46,306 bases of DNA from Nocardia vinacea NBRC 16497 (GTDB lineage: Bacteria > Actinomycetota > Actinomycetes > Mycobacteriales > Mycobacteriaceae), in NCBI RefSeq assembly GCF_000308835.1, contig NZ_BAGN01000100.1:1-46306 (forward strand). The letters are read 5' to 3'. Below the pieces are notes generated by a model that worked only from the letters and a program-made list of their open reading frames with translations, had not been told where the DNA came from and searched no databases. Made by a program: the position numbers and the translations under genes. Below are positions 1-7,872 of the stretch, piece after piece; position 1 is the first letter of the stretch; every line of letters begins with the position of its first letter.

Positions 1-473
1 GGATGCCCGAGACGATCATCAGCTGATTCAACGTCGACAATGCGCCGCGTGCCCTGGTCGGGGCGACGTTCGGACAGATAGGTGGGTACCGTCGCCGATG
101 AACATCCCACCGCGATACCGGTAATGAAACGGGCAACCACCAGCGCCGTCACATTGGGGGCGAGCGCACAGCCCAGCGCGCCGACCGCGAAGACCGCGGC
201 CGCCAGCATGATGGTTCGCCGCCGTCCCAGCCGATCGGTGATGCGTCCGGCAATGGCCGCGCCGATCACCGCGCCGGCGGCCAGGCAGCCACCGATCACA
301 CCTTGCGTCACCGAGGACAGATGCCAGGACTTCTTGATGAACAACAGCACACCGGAGATGACTCCGAGGTCGTAACCGAAGAGAATGCCGCCGAGAGCGC
401 CGAAGAAATAGAGAAATTTGACATTGGACGCGAGCGCCGATTTCGGCGCGGCCGTCGTTGCTTTGAATTGCAT
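1..473 (-). CDS. Sugar-porter family MFS transporter, 5' part only, frameshifted
   Basis: N-terminal part of a major facilitator sugar porter, a membrane proton-coupled sugar uptake protein. The translation from ATG at 473 shows the family signature FGYDLGVISG near residue 30, the loop motif DRLGRRRT near residue 80, and helices typical of the first six-TM half. The gene runs off the left edge. Near position 68 the frame breaks: frame 0 reads SERRPDQGTRR, but one base over it reads APTRARGALSTLNQLMIVSG, which is the expected sugar-porter sequence. One extra base (GAACGTC where GAAGTC would restore SEVAPTRARG) explains it. It is either a true disabling frameshift or a sequencing error. It lies 39 nt downstream of the uronate dehydrogenase gene on the same strand, so uronate or a related sugar acid is an inferred substrate. 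Confidence 0.85.
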   Translation of the reverse strand, partial: MQFKATTAAPKSALASNVKFLYFFGALGGILFGYDLGVISGVLLFIKKSWHLSSVTQGVIGGCLAAGAVIGAAIAGRITDRLGRRRTIMLAAAVFAVGALGCALAPNVTALVVARFITGIAVGCSSATVPTYLSERRPDQGTRRIVDVESADDRLGH

Positions 474-512
474 TGTGCTGCGCTGCTTTCGCGATGAAGC
501 AAAGTTTGGAGG

Positions 513-1370
513 TCAGAGCGGATTCGGTTTGCCGAGTGGCGTTTCCACGAAGGGCCCGCCGATAAGCCATGGACCGGGTTCGCCGACGACCGGAATATCG
601 GTGGCGAACTGTTCGGCGTCGTCCTGGCTGCGGTAGCCGAGTTCTTCGGCCTCGCGCAGGGATACGACGGCACGGGTGTTGGCGGATACGCCCCAGATCA
701 CCCGATAGCCGGGTCGCTCTGCAGCCAAGCAGGCCTCGAAAAGTCGCGCACAATCATTGGGGGACAACCACATCGACAGTCCACGCGCATCGTGTGGACG
801 CTCGAAACACGAGCCGATCCGAATGCAGATCACATCCATGCCGAAGCGGGAGTGGTAGAGACTGCCGAGCGCCTCGACGGCCACTTTGCTGACACCGTAA
901 TAGGTATCGGGCCGGGGCGAAGCGTCACCGGGAACCGGTTCATCGCCCACGGCGCGGAAACCCACGGCATGATTACTCGAGGCGAGCACGACCCGCGGCA
1001 CGCCGGCTTGCCGCGCCGCCTCCAAAACCGTATGCGTGCCATCGATATTGACGGCGAGCACATTGTCCCAGCTGTCTTCTCGGCTGATCCCGCCGAGATG
1101 GATGATCGCATCCACATCCCGGCAGGCCGCTGCCATGGTGGCCGGATCGGTGAGCGATCCGGTGACGATCTCGACCCGCTCGCCTGCCGTCGGCGCGGGG
1201 AGTTCGGTCAGATCCAGTAGCCGCAGAATGCGATCGGGACGCCGTAGGCGGGGCCGCATGAGCGTGCCGATACCGCCGCCGGCGCCGGTAATGAGAATTC
1301 GCTGATCATTCATGCGGCATCGGTCTCGCTCAAACAGCGGAAAGTGCCCACAGAACTGTATTTTTCGCAC
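513..1370 (-). CDS. udh: Uronate dehydrogenase-like NAD-dependent epimerase/dehydratase
   Basis: Short-chain dehydrogenase/epimerase fold. Uronate dehydrogenases oxidise galacturonate or glucuronate with NAD to the aldarolactone in the cytoplasm. Visible are the nucleotide loop ITGAGGGIG, the segment IHLGGISRE, the SSNHAVGF active-site serine region, the catalytic YGVSK Tyr/Lys pair, and the tail stretch IGSCFERPHDARGLSMWLSP followed by WGVSANTR, all close to the uronate dehydrogenase pattern. The start is uncertain. GTG at 1370 has AGGAGG seven bases upstream and gives a 19-residue extension with no family counterpart. ATG at 1313 (MNDQRILITG) fits family length but has no good ribosome site of its own and is overlapped by a 20-codon frame (separate entry). 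A sugar porter gene follows 39 nt downstream, suggesting a sugar-acid uptake and oxidation pair. Confidence 0.8.
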   Translation of the reverse strand: MRKIQFCGHFPLFERDRCRMNDQRILITGAGGGIGTLMRPRLRRPDRILRLLDLTELPAPTAGERVEIVTGSLTDPATMAAACRDVDAIIHLGGISREDSWDNVLAVNIDGTHTVLEAARQAGVPRVVLASSNHAVGFRAVGDEPVPGDASPRPDTYYGVSKVAVEALGSLYHSRFGMDVICIRIGSCFERPHDARGLSMWLSPNDCARLFEACLAAERPGYRVIWGVSANTRAVVSLREAEELGYRSQDDAEQFATDIPVVGEPGPWLIGGPFVETPLGKPNPL

Positions 1371-1372
1371 AT
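1310..1372 (-). CDS. Possible 20-residue leader peptide, coupled to udh
   Basis: ATG at 1372 opens a 20-codon frame reading MCEKYSSVGTFRCLSETDAA. AGGAGG (plus-strand cctcct, 1378-1383) lies five bases upstream. Its TGA overlaps the ATG of udh at 1313 as ATGA, the arrangement that usually gives translational coupling. No family is recognised. The alternative is that the same ribosome site serves the in-frame GTG of udh at 1370 and this frame is incidental. Both readings are open. Confidence 0.35.
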   Translation of the reverse strand: MCEKYSSVGTFRCLSETDAA

Positions 1373-1388
1373 TGTGTCCTCCTGTGTG

Positions 1389-1422
1389 CGAGCGAAAGTG
1401 TGGGGTAGGTCACTTTCGCTCG
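1389..1422 (-). promoter_or_regulatory. Perfect 12-bp inverted repeat upstream of udh, likely operator
   Basis: CGAGCGAAAGTG (1389-1400) and its exact complement CACTTTCGCTCG (1411-1422) are separated by 10 bases. The element ends six bases before the AGGAGG of the udh transcript. No T-run follows on the minus strand, so a terminator is unlikely; an operator for a sugar-acid repressor, or an RNA hairpin near the ribosome site, is the better reading. Confidence 0.55.
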
Positions 1423-1476
1423 AACGTGTCAGAAGGGTATGGCGCTGAATTGATGCCTGTCCAAGACCGTTTCTGT

Positions 1477-1507
1477 ATCGACCGATGCCGCTACGGCATC
1501 GGTCGAT
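1477..1507 (-). terminator. Hairpin terminator after the APC permease gene
   Basis: A 14-bp perfect stem (1477-1490 with 1494-1507) around a 3-base loop begins four bases past the permease stop codon. There is no clear U-tract, which is common for actinobacterial terminators. Confidence 0.65.
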
Positions 1508-1511
1508 CGCC

Positions 1512-2945
1512 CTACTTCGCCAGCGAGACGTCCCCGCCGCTCTCCAGCTTGGAATGCATCCGCGAGTACCCGAAGTACACGGCGAGTCCGATCACCAGCC
1601 ACACCGCGAAGCGCAGCCAGGTCTCCCACGGCAGCGACCAGATCAGGTAGATCGAGAAGCCGATGCCCACCAGCGGCACCACCGGCATGAGCGGCAATTT
1701 GAACGCGCGCGGCTGATCGGGTCGGGTGCGGCGCAGCACCATCACCGCGACGGAGACCACGATGAAGGCCATCAGAATGCCGATATTCGTCAGCTCGGCG
1801 ACCACGGTGATATCGAGCAGTCCGGCCATGGTCGCGGATCCGATGCCGACGATCCAGGTGACCCGGGTCGGCACCTTGCGAACCGGATGCGTCTTGGCGA
1901 ACCACTCCGGCAGCAGTCCGTCTCGGCTCATCGCGAACCACACGCGGGTCACGCCGAGCATGAAGGTGAGCACCACGGTGATAATGCCGACGATGGCGCC
2001 GATCGCGATGATATTCGCGACGCCCGGCATGCCGACCGATTCGAAGGCGGTGGAGAAACCGCTGGTCGGGCTGATCTCGGTGTACTTCTGCATCCCGGTC
2101 AGTACCAGCGTGGCCAGCACATACAGCACCATCGCGATGGCCAGCGAGTAGATGATGGCCTTGGGCAGATGCTTCTTGCCGTCGACGGATTCCTCGGCGG
2201 CGGTGCTCATTGCGTCATAGCCGAAGACGGCGAAGAAGACCGTTGCCGCACCGGTCCACACCGCGCCCACACCGAATGGGAAGTACGGGGTGTAGTTGGA
2301 GCTGTCGATATGGAAGACGCCGAGCACGATGATCAGCACGACCAAGGCGACCTTGATGCCGACGGCGACCGTCTCGAAGCGGCCGACGCTCTTGATGCCG
2401 CGCGAGAGCAACCACGCGGTGCCCAGACAGAACAGCACCGCGAAGACATCGATCACGTGCCCCTCTCCGGTGCCGTGCGCGCCCATCATCCAATCGGGCA
2501 GCGTGATATCGACTTGTCCCAGTAGGAATTTGAAGTATCCGGAGACGCCGATCGCGACCACCGCCGCCACCGCGATGTATTCCAGCAGCAGATCCCAGCC
2601 GATGAACCAGCCCGCGATTTCGCCGAGGGAGACGTAGCCGTAGGTGTAGGCGGATCCGGCCTTCGGCACCATCCCGGCGAATTCCGCGTAGCACAGCGCC
2701 GCGCAGGCGCTGGCGACACCGGCGATCAGGAACGAGATGAGCACCGCCGGGCCCGTGACGGAATGCGCGACCGAACCGGCCAGCGCGAAAATGCCCGCGC
2801 CGATGATGCCGCCGACGCCGATCGCCGTGAGCTGCCACAGTCCGAGTGACCGCTTCAGTTGCTCGTCCGCGGGCCCGGTCTCCTCCTCGATCTGCTCGAG
2901 AGGTTTGCGGCGCAACATCTGGCTGCGCAACTCCGCGAGGGGCAT
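1512..2945 (-). CDS. APC-superfamily amino acid permease (cationic amino acid transporter type)
   Basis: A 477-residue integral membrane amino acid transporter. The N-terminal signature GVGGIIGAGIFALAG, the segment GSAYTYGYVSLGEIAGWFIG and about 12 hydrophobic helices match the CAT/YfnA branch of the APC superfamily. Helix 1 holds the glycine-rich unwound substrate site typical of the fold. The start ATG at 2945 has AAGGAAG about six bases upstream. It lies downstream of pruA-pruB on the same strand, separated from them by a strong terminator, so it probably has its own promoter in 2946-3060. Context suggests uptake of an amino acid that feeds proline or glutamate metabolism, but the exact substrate cannot be read from the sequence. 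Confidence 0.9.
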   Translation of the reverse strand: MPLAELRSQMLRRKPLEQIEEETGPADEQLKRSLGLWQLTAIGVGGIIGAGIFALAGSVAHSVTGPAVLISFLIAGVASACAALCYAEFAGMVPKAGSAYTYGYVSLGEIAGWFIGWDLLLEYIAVAAVVAIGVSGYFKFLLGQVDITLPDWMMGAHGTGEGHVIDVFAVLFCLGTAWLLSRGIKSVGRFETVAVGIKVALVVLIIVLGVFHIDSSNYTPYFPFGVGAVWTGAATVFFAVFGYDAMSTAAEESVDGKKHLPKAIIYSLAIAMVLYVLATLVLTGMQKYTEISPTSGFSTAFESVGMPGVANIIAIGAIVGIITVVLTFMLGVTRVWFAMSRDGLLPEWFAKTHPVRKVPTRVTWIVGIGSATMAGLLDITVVAELTNIGILMAFIVVSVAVMVLRRTRPDQPRAFKLPLMPVVPLVGIGFSIYLIWSLPWETWLRFAVWLVIGLAVYFGYSRMHSKLESGGDVSLAK

Positions 2946-3064
2946 GGGTCTTCCTTTCGTCCTCTGCGATACCCGACAGTGCAGTAACGCAGATCACATT
3001 CTGAGCAGCACTCAGCTAATCGGACCACAAACGCGCTGTGATCGGCGAGTTGGATAAATAAACT

Positions 3065-3102
3065 TCGGCGGCCTTGTCCGACTGCACAGACAAGGCCGCC
3101 GA
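3065..3102 (-). terminator. Intrinsic terminator after pruB
   Basis: A 14-bp perfect stem (3065-3078 with 3089-3102), 10-base loop, then AAGTTTATTTATCC on the minus strand, a T-rich tail. It begins nine bases after the proline dehydrogenase stop. Confidence 0.85.
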
Positions 3103-3110
3103 GCTGGGGA

Positions 3111-4070
3111 TCAGCGCTGGCTGCCCGGTCGCAGCGAGCGCAGGAAGAACGCCACATTGGCCGGGCGTTCAGCGAGTCGGCGCATGAAGTAGCCGTACCA
3201 CTGATCGCCGTAGGGCACATAGACCCGAACGTGGCGCTCTTCGCGGACGAGTCGGCGCTGTTCGGCGTCGCGGATTCCGTAGAGCATCTGGAACTCGAAA
3301 TCGTCGGAGCTGCGCCGGGTCGCTGTCGCGAATACCTCGGCGGCCTCGATGAGTGCCGGATCGTGGGTGGCGACCATCGGATAGCCGTCACCGTTCATCA
3401 GCACCCGCAGACAGTCCAGATAGGACTGGTCGACCTCGGCCCGGCTCTGATACGCCACCGACGCGGGTTCGCGATATGCGCCCTTGCACAGGCGAATTCG
3501 CGAGCCCGGACCGGAAAAATCTCGGCAGTCGGCCTCGGTGCGTCGCAGATAGGCCTGCAGGACGGTACCGAGCGACGGGAAGTCGGCGCGCAACTCCCGC
3601 ACGATCGAGAGGGTCGAATCGGTGGTCGTGTGATCCTCGGCGTCGATGGTGACCAGCACGCCCGCATTCGCTGCGGCGGTACAGATCTGGTGCGCGTGCT
3701 CGTGAGCGATCGCATGACCGTCCGTGGGCAAGGATTGGCCGAGCGCCGAGAGCTTGAGCGAGACCTCCAGCGGCCCAACGGTTCCTGACTCACGCAGCAA
3801 TGTGAGCAGCGATAGCAGCGACAGATAATGCGTCACCGTATTGCGTGCCTGCTCGATATCGGTGGTGTCCTCGCCGAGGTAGTCGACAGTGATATAGCGA
3901 CCAGAACTCAGCAGATTCTCCACGGCCGCAACCGCATTCGGCTCGGATTCACCGGCGACGAAGCGGTCCACCAGCTTCTTGGTGGTCGACATGCGGGTGA
4001 CCGTGCGCTCCATGCGCGGCGAGCGCGAGGCGGCCAGCATGGCGGGGCGAAGCAGACCGGAAATGGCCAT
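3111..4070 (-). CDS. pruB: Monofunctional proline dehydrogenase
   Basis: FAD enzyme oxidising L-proline to 1-pyrroline-5-carboxylate and passing electrons to the respiratory chain. At 319 residues it is the short, monofunctional form found in mycobacteria and Gram-positives rather than bifunctional PutA. Family motifs are visible in order: VSLKLSALG, IDAEDHTTTDSTL, RLCKGAYRE, FEFQMLYGIR, and RVYVPYGDQWYGYFMRRLAE with the substrate-binding arginines. Its ATG at 4070 shares one base with the TGA of the upstream pruA (TGATG), so the two are translationally coupled. The pair is the complete two-step route from proline to glutamate. Substrate channelling between the two enzymes is known for the family, not shown here. 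Confidence 0.95.
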   Translation of the reverse strand: MAISGLLRPAMLAASRSPRMERTVTRMSTTKKLVDRFVAGESEPNAVAAVENLLSSGRYITVDYLGEDTTDIEQARNTVTHYLSLLSLLTLLRESGTVGPLEVSLKLSALGQSLPTDGHAIAHEHAHQICTAAANAGVLVTIDAEDHTTTDSTLSIVRELRADFPSLGTVLQAYLRRTEADCRDFSGPGSRIRLCKGAYREPASVAYQSRAEVDQSYLDCLRVLMNGDGYPMVATHDPALIEAAEVFATATRRSSDDFEFQMLYGIRDAEQRRLVREERHVRVYVPYGDQWYGYFMRRLAERPANVAFFLRSLRPGSQR

Positions 4071-5716
4071 CAGATCTCCTCGGGTGCCTGGTGCGGATAG
4101 GTGTGCTCGGTCGGCGGGACGAAGGTCTCCTTGATGGTGCGGGCGGAGGTCCAGCGCAACAGATTCTGCGGCGAGCCGGCCTTGTCATTGGTGCCCGACG
4201 CGCGAGATCCACCGAAAGGCTGCTGACCGACGACCGCGCCGGTGGGCTTGTCGTTGATATAGAAGTTGCCCGCGGTGAAGCGCAGACTTTCGGTCGCCTT
4301 GGCCACGGCGTTGCGGTCGTCGGCAATGATCGCGCCGGTCAGGCCATAGGCTGAACCGCCGTCGACCAGTTCGAGTGCCGCATCGAAGGATCCGGCGACC
4401 GAATCGTCGTAGACGTGAACCGCGAGAATCGGGCCGAAGTATTCGGTGCTGAATGCCTCGTCGGTGGGGTCGTCGCCGAGCAGGATGGTCGGATCGACGA
4501 AATATCCGACGGTGTCGTCGGTATGTCCGCCCACCGCGATGGTCAAGCCCGAGGTGGCCTTGGCGCGGGCGATGGCGTCGGCGTTGCGATCGAAGGCACG
4601 CTGGTCGATGACAGCGCCGCCGAAGTTCGCGAAATCGGTGACATCGCCGTAGCTCAGCGCACCGACCTTATCGATGAGATCGCGGCCCATCTCGGCCCAC
4701 ACCGACTTCGGGACGAACGCGCGCGAGGCGGCCGAGCACTTCTGGCCCTGATAGTCGAAGGCACCGCGGATCAGCGCGGTGGTCAGCACATCCGGATCCG
4801 CCGAGCTGTGCGCCAGCACGAAATCCTTACCGCCGGTCTCACCGACCAGGCGCGGATAGGTGTTGTAGTCGGAGATATTCATCGCTACCGAACGCCACAG
4901 ATGCTGGAAGGTCGCGGTCGAACCGGTGAAGTGGATGCCCGCCAGCCGCCGATCGGTCAGCGCGACATCGGAGATCTTCGGGCCCGCGCCGTGCACCATA
5001 TTGATGACACCGGGCGGCAGACCCGCGGCCTCCAGCAGTTTCATCGTCCAATACGCGGCCACCGCCTGGGTGGGCGACGGCTTCCACAGGACCGTATTGC
5101 CCATCAGGGCGGGCGCGGTCGGCAGATTGCCCGCGATCGCGGTGAAGTTGAACGGGGTGATCGCGTAGACGAAGCCCTCCAGCGGGCGGTACTCGACCTT
5201 GTTCCACACACCCGGGGTCGAGATCGGCTGGTCGGCCAGGATCTGCCGGGCGAAATGCACATTGAAGCGCCAGAAGTCGACCAGTTCGCATGGTGCGTCG
5301 ATCTCGGCCTGGTAGGCGGTCTTGGACTGCCCCAGCATGGTCGCGGCGGCAATGGTTTCGCGCCACGGACCGGACAGCAGATCCGCGGCCCGCAGGAAGA
5401 TCGCGGCGCGATCCTCGAAGGACAGCGCCCGCCAGCCGGGTGCGGCGGCGGAGGCGGCGGCGATCGCATCCTCGACGTCGCCGGCCTCGGCGGTGGTGAG
5501 GGTGCCGAGTACGGCGGCATGATTGTGCGGCTGCACGACGTCGATGCTCTTACCCGAGGTGCGTCGATGCTCGCCGCCGATGACATGGTGGATCTCGGTC
5601 GGCGTCGCGGCGAGTTCGGTCAGTTTCGCTCGCAGTCGTGCGCGTTCGGCGCTGCCCGGTGCGAAGGTGCCGACCGGCTCGTTTGCCGGGCGCGGCGTGG
5701 ACACGATGGCGTCCAT
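4070..5716 (-). CDS. pruA: 1-pyrroline-5-carboxylate (glutamate semialdehyde) dehydrogenase
   Basis: Aldehyde dehydrogenase family enzyme converting 1-pyrroline-5-carboxylate to glutamate with NAD. From ATG at 5716 the protein is 548 residues, the usual length of the mycobacterial type. Motifs seen: the dinucleotide-loop region FTGSTATFQHLW, the catalytic glutamate region LVGETGGKDFV, the catalytic cysteine in GQKCSAASRAF, and the C-terminal QPFGGSRASGTNDKAGSP. AGGAGG lies five bases before the ATG. The frame stays open far upstream of 5716, but that part has no family similarity and crosses the promoter region. It is the first gene of the pruA-pruB operon and is divergent from a PucR-type regulator 156 bp away. 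Confidence 0.95.
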   Translation of the reverse strand: MDAIVSTPRPANEPVGTFAPGSAERARLRAKLTELAATPTEIHHVIGGEHRRTSGKSIDVVQPHNHAAVLGTLTTAEAGDVEDAIAAASAAAPGWRALSFEDRAAIFLRAADLLSGPWRETIAAATMLGQSKTAYQAEIDAPCELVDFWRFNVHFARQILADQPISTPGVWNKVEYRPLEGFVYAITPFNFTAIAGNLPTAPALMGNTVLWKPSPTQAVAAYWTMKLLEAAGLPPGVINMVHGAGPKISDVALTDRRLAGIHFTGSTATFQHLWRSVAMNISDYNTYPRLVGETGGKDFVLAHSSADPDVLTTALIRGAFDYQGQKCSAASRAFVPKSVWAEMGRDLIDKVGALSYGDVTDFANFGGAVIDQRAFDRNADAIARAKATSGLTIAVGGHTDDTVGYFVDPTILLGDDPTDEAFSTEYFGPILAVHVYDDSVAGSFDAALELVDGGSAYGLTGAIIADDRNAVAKATESLRFTAGNFYINDKPTGAVVGQQPFGGSRASGTNDKAGSPQNLLRWTSARTIKETFVPPTEHTYPHQAPEEI

Positions 5717-5737
5717 GAGTCCTCCTGTGTTGTTTCG

Positions 5738-5758
5738 AGCGATCTGCAAGCAATCGCT
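5738..5758. promoter_or_regulatory. Small dyad in the pruA/PucR intergenic region
   Basis: AGCGAT (5738-5743) and ATCGCT (5753-5758) form a 6-bp inverted repeat with a 9-base spacer, about 20 bases upstream of the pruA start. It is a weak candidate regulator site. Confidence 0.3.
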
Positions 5759-5816
5759 AGCGGCGCTGGTATATGACGGTGAGCCGAAGTCAACACGGCA
5801 AAACAGCCCGCAGAAT

Positions 5817-5833
5817 CGGACAAGCGGACAAAG
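5817..5833 (+). promoter_or_regulatory. Tandem CGGACAAG direct repeat upstream of the PucR gene
   Basis: CGGACAAG is followed at once by CGGACAAAG, 40 to 56 bases before the regulator start and about 100 bases before the divergent pruA start. Tandem half-sites in a divergent promoter are a plausible activator-binding arrangement; binding is inference. Confidence 0.3.
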
Positions 5834-5872
5834 ATGGGATGACCGGATTGGCGAGTCGTATGAAAGTGGGCA

Positions 5873-7093
5873 GTGGTCGTGGCTAGCGAGGGTGAGTTGG
5901 TGGCCGCGGACCTGGACCTGTTCGGATTGGCACAGATGGTCGCCCAGAATGCGGGCGGGATGGTGTCCATCGAGGACCCGCAATCGCATGTGCTCGCGTA
6001 TTCGGCCTCGGATCAGGCGGCCGACCAACTGCGGGTGCTTTCGATCCTCGGCCGGGAGGGGCCGCGCGACTATCTGCAGGTGCTGCGCAAGTGGGGTGTG
6101 TTCGATCGGCTGCGCGGTACCGACGATGTCATCGACATACCGGCGCACGAGGAGCTGGATATCAAGCGCCGCCTGGTGGTGAGCATTCGCGAGCAGGTCG
6201 AGGGTAGTGCGCCGCGGGTGCTCGGCTCGATCTGGCTGCAGCAGGGAGACCGGCCGTTCAAACCGGATGCCGCCGAGATCCTGCGCGGTGCGTCGGCCAT
6301 TGCCGCCCGGCTGATTTCGCGCAGCCTCGACGCGCCGTCCACCGAAGCGTTGCTGATCCAGCGACTGTTCGGAACCGGTGCTGGCACCGCCGATGTGCCT
6401 GCCGTGGCGAGTGCGCTGAATCTGCCGCTGACCGGTCCGGCCGCGGTGGTCGGCTTCGCGGTCGCTCCCGGTGTGAAGTCGCCCGCCGCCTTCGGCAATA
6501 TGCTTCGCTTGCGCGCCAGCTCATTTCGCGGTGATTCGGTGACCACCATTCTCGGCGATCGGGTGTATGTGCTGCTGCCGCAGTACCGATCCGCGCATGC
6601 GGTGACCGCGTGGACTCGTCAACTGGTCGAACAGCTCGAAGCCAAATTCGAATTGCGCGCCGCCATCGCCTGTCCCATACCGGATCTGGCCCATGTCGCG
6701 GGCGCGCGCTCCGAGGTGGACCGGGTCCTCGACAGTACGGCCGCGACCTATCCGCGCGGCCGGGTGACCACGCTGGCCGAATCACGCACCGCGGTACTGC
6801 TCGGCGAAATCCTCGATCTCGTCGGCACGCGGCCGGAACTGCACGATCCGCGCCTGCGCAAGCTATTGGACTACGACCGCAAGCATTCCGCGAATCTGTG
6901 CGAGAGCGTCGAGACCTATCTGCGTGAACACGGCGATGTGCGCAATGCCGCGACTGCGCTGCAGGTGCATCCGAATACCCTGCGCTACCGGATCCGCCGG
7001 GTCGAGGACATTCTCGGGATGGACCTGACCGATCCCGCCGATCGCCTGCTACTCGAACTCCAACTCGCCCTGCATCGCCGATCGCCCGAATAG
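5873..7093 (+). CDS. PucR/CdaR-family transcriptional regulator, probable activator of proline catabolism
   Basis: A 406-residue regulator. The C-terminus (about residues 330-400) carries the PucR helix-turn-helix: ETYLREHGDVRNAATALQ then VHPNTLRYRIRRVEDILG. The middle part resembles the GGDEF-like region of CdaR-type regulators, and the N-terminus is a probable sensing domain. The start is GTG at 5873; GTG at 5879 is possible too. It is transcribed away from pruA-pruB. PucR-type activators next to proline dehydrogenase genes are known from mycobacteria and other actinobacteria, so proline-responsive control of pruA-pruB is a reasonable inference. The effector itself cannot be read from the sequence. 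Confidence 0.88.
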   Translation: MVVASEGELVAADLDLFGLAQMVAQNAGGMVSIEDPQSHVLAYSASDQAADQLRVLSILGREGPRDYLQVLRKWGVFDRLRGTDDVIDIPAHEELDIKRRLVVSIREQVEGSAPRVLGSIWLQQGDRPFKPDAAEILRGASAIAARLISRSLDAPSTEALLIQRLFGTGAGTADVPAVASALNLPLTGPAAVVGFAVAPGVKSPAAFGNMLRLRASSFRGDSVTTILGDRVYVLLPQYRSAHAVTAWTRQLVEQLEAKFELRAAIACPIPDLAHVAGARSEVDRVLDSTAATYPRGRVTTLAESRTAVLLGEILDLVGTRPELHDPRLRKLLDYDRKHSANLCESVETYLREHGDVRNAATALQVHPNTLRYRIRRVEDILGMDLTDPADRLLLELQLALHRRSPE

Positions 7094-7176
7094 GCGCGCA
7101 CGCGAGCGATGATTTTTCCGGCTCCCGTCCGTCTGTTCTGGTGACGCGGCATCAACCACCGACCAAGGAGATACCG

Positions 7177-7791
7177 ATGCGGAAAATCACCGCCGGACTG
7201 TTCATCGCACTCGACGGCGTTGTCGACAACCCCCAGGATTGGCACTTCCCGTACTTCAACGAGGAGATGGCCACGGCCGTCGACAGTCAGCTCGGCGCGG
7301 CCGATACGCTGCTGTTGGGCCGCAAGACCTACGAGGGGTTCGCCGGGGCATGGCCGGAGCGGGAGACCGGGGGCGATGTGGACGCCGAGATGGCCAAGAA
7401 GCTCGGCGACGCGCGCAAGATCGTGGTAACGCATCAGGATCTCACCTTCACCTGGCGCAATTCCGAAGTGCTGAAAGGTGATCTGGCGGAGGCCGTCGCG
7501 GCGCTGAAGGATGAGCCCGGCGACGCACCCATCGGCATCAGCGGATCGGTATCCGTTGTCCGCCAACTGCTCGAGCTCGGGCTGTTGGACGAACTGCATC
7601 TGCTGGTGCACCCGATCGCGGTGCGCAAGGGCCTGCGATTGTTCGAGGAGACCGACGCCGCGCTTCCGCTGCAACTGCTTTCGTCCAACACCTTCCAAAC
7701 CGGTGTCGTCCATCTGGTGTACGCCAAGGCGGCGGCCGAAGGTACCGAAGGGTACGAGTACGCGAAACAGTTCCTGCCCCAAGAGGATTGA
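7177..7791 (+). CDS. Dihydrofolate reductase-like protein (RibD C-terminal domain)
   Basis: A 204-residue stand-alone RibD_C/DHFR-fold protein, a family of NADPH-dependent reductases of mostly unknown substrate. It begins MRKITAGLFIALDGVVDNP, has TLLLGRKTYEGFAGAWP, the nucleotide-binding stretch IGISGSVSVVRQLLELGLLD, and the terminal region LLVHPIAVRKGLRLFE. ATG at 7177 has AAGGAG six bases upstream; an in-frame GTG at 7141 lacks a ribosome site. It stands alone between the PucR gene and a shared terminator. A decayed relative of the same family lies near 40.5 kb. Confidence 0.88.
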   Translation: MRKITAGLFIALDGVVDNPQDWHFPYFNEEMATAVDSQLGAADTLLLGRKTYEGFAGAWPERETGGDVDAEMAKKLGDARKIVVTHQDLTFTWRNSEVLKGDLAEAVAALKDEPGDAPIGISGSVSVVRQLLELGLLDELHLLVHPIAVRKGLRLFEETDAALPLQLLSSNTFQTGVVHLVYAKAAAEGTEGYEYAKQFLPQED

Positions 7792-7798
7792 GGCTATA

Positions 7799-7830
7799 AG
7801 TGGCACATGGTTTCGTAACCATGTGCCACT
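7799..7830. terminator. Bidirectional hairpin between converging genes
   Basis: AGTGGCACATGG (7799-7810) and CCATGTGCCACT (7819-7830) form a 12-bp perfect stem with an 8-base loop, eight bases after the reductase stop and 42 bases after the converging GH19 gene ends. It probably ends both transcripts. Confidence 0.7.
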
Positions 7831-7872
7831 CGGGCAGCTATGATGGCGGAGCCACCGTCTTCGATTCGATCA

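Noticed and set aside
1485..2525. Long plus-strand open frame opposite the APC permease
   Set aside because: His/Asp-rich low-complexity translation, a typical antisense shadow of a GC3-biased gene.
4415..5776. 453-residue plus-strand frame opposite pruA
   Set aside because: Gly/Arg-rich antisense shadow; the minus-strand enzyme is complete with all motifs.
5717..6148. Extended 692-residue form of the pruA product
   Set aside because: The extra 144 residues have no aldehyde dehydrogenase similarity and cross the divergent promoter; AGGAGG supports ATG 5716.
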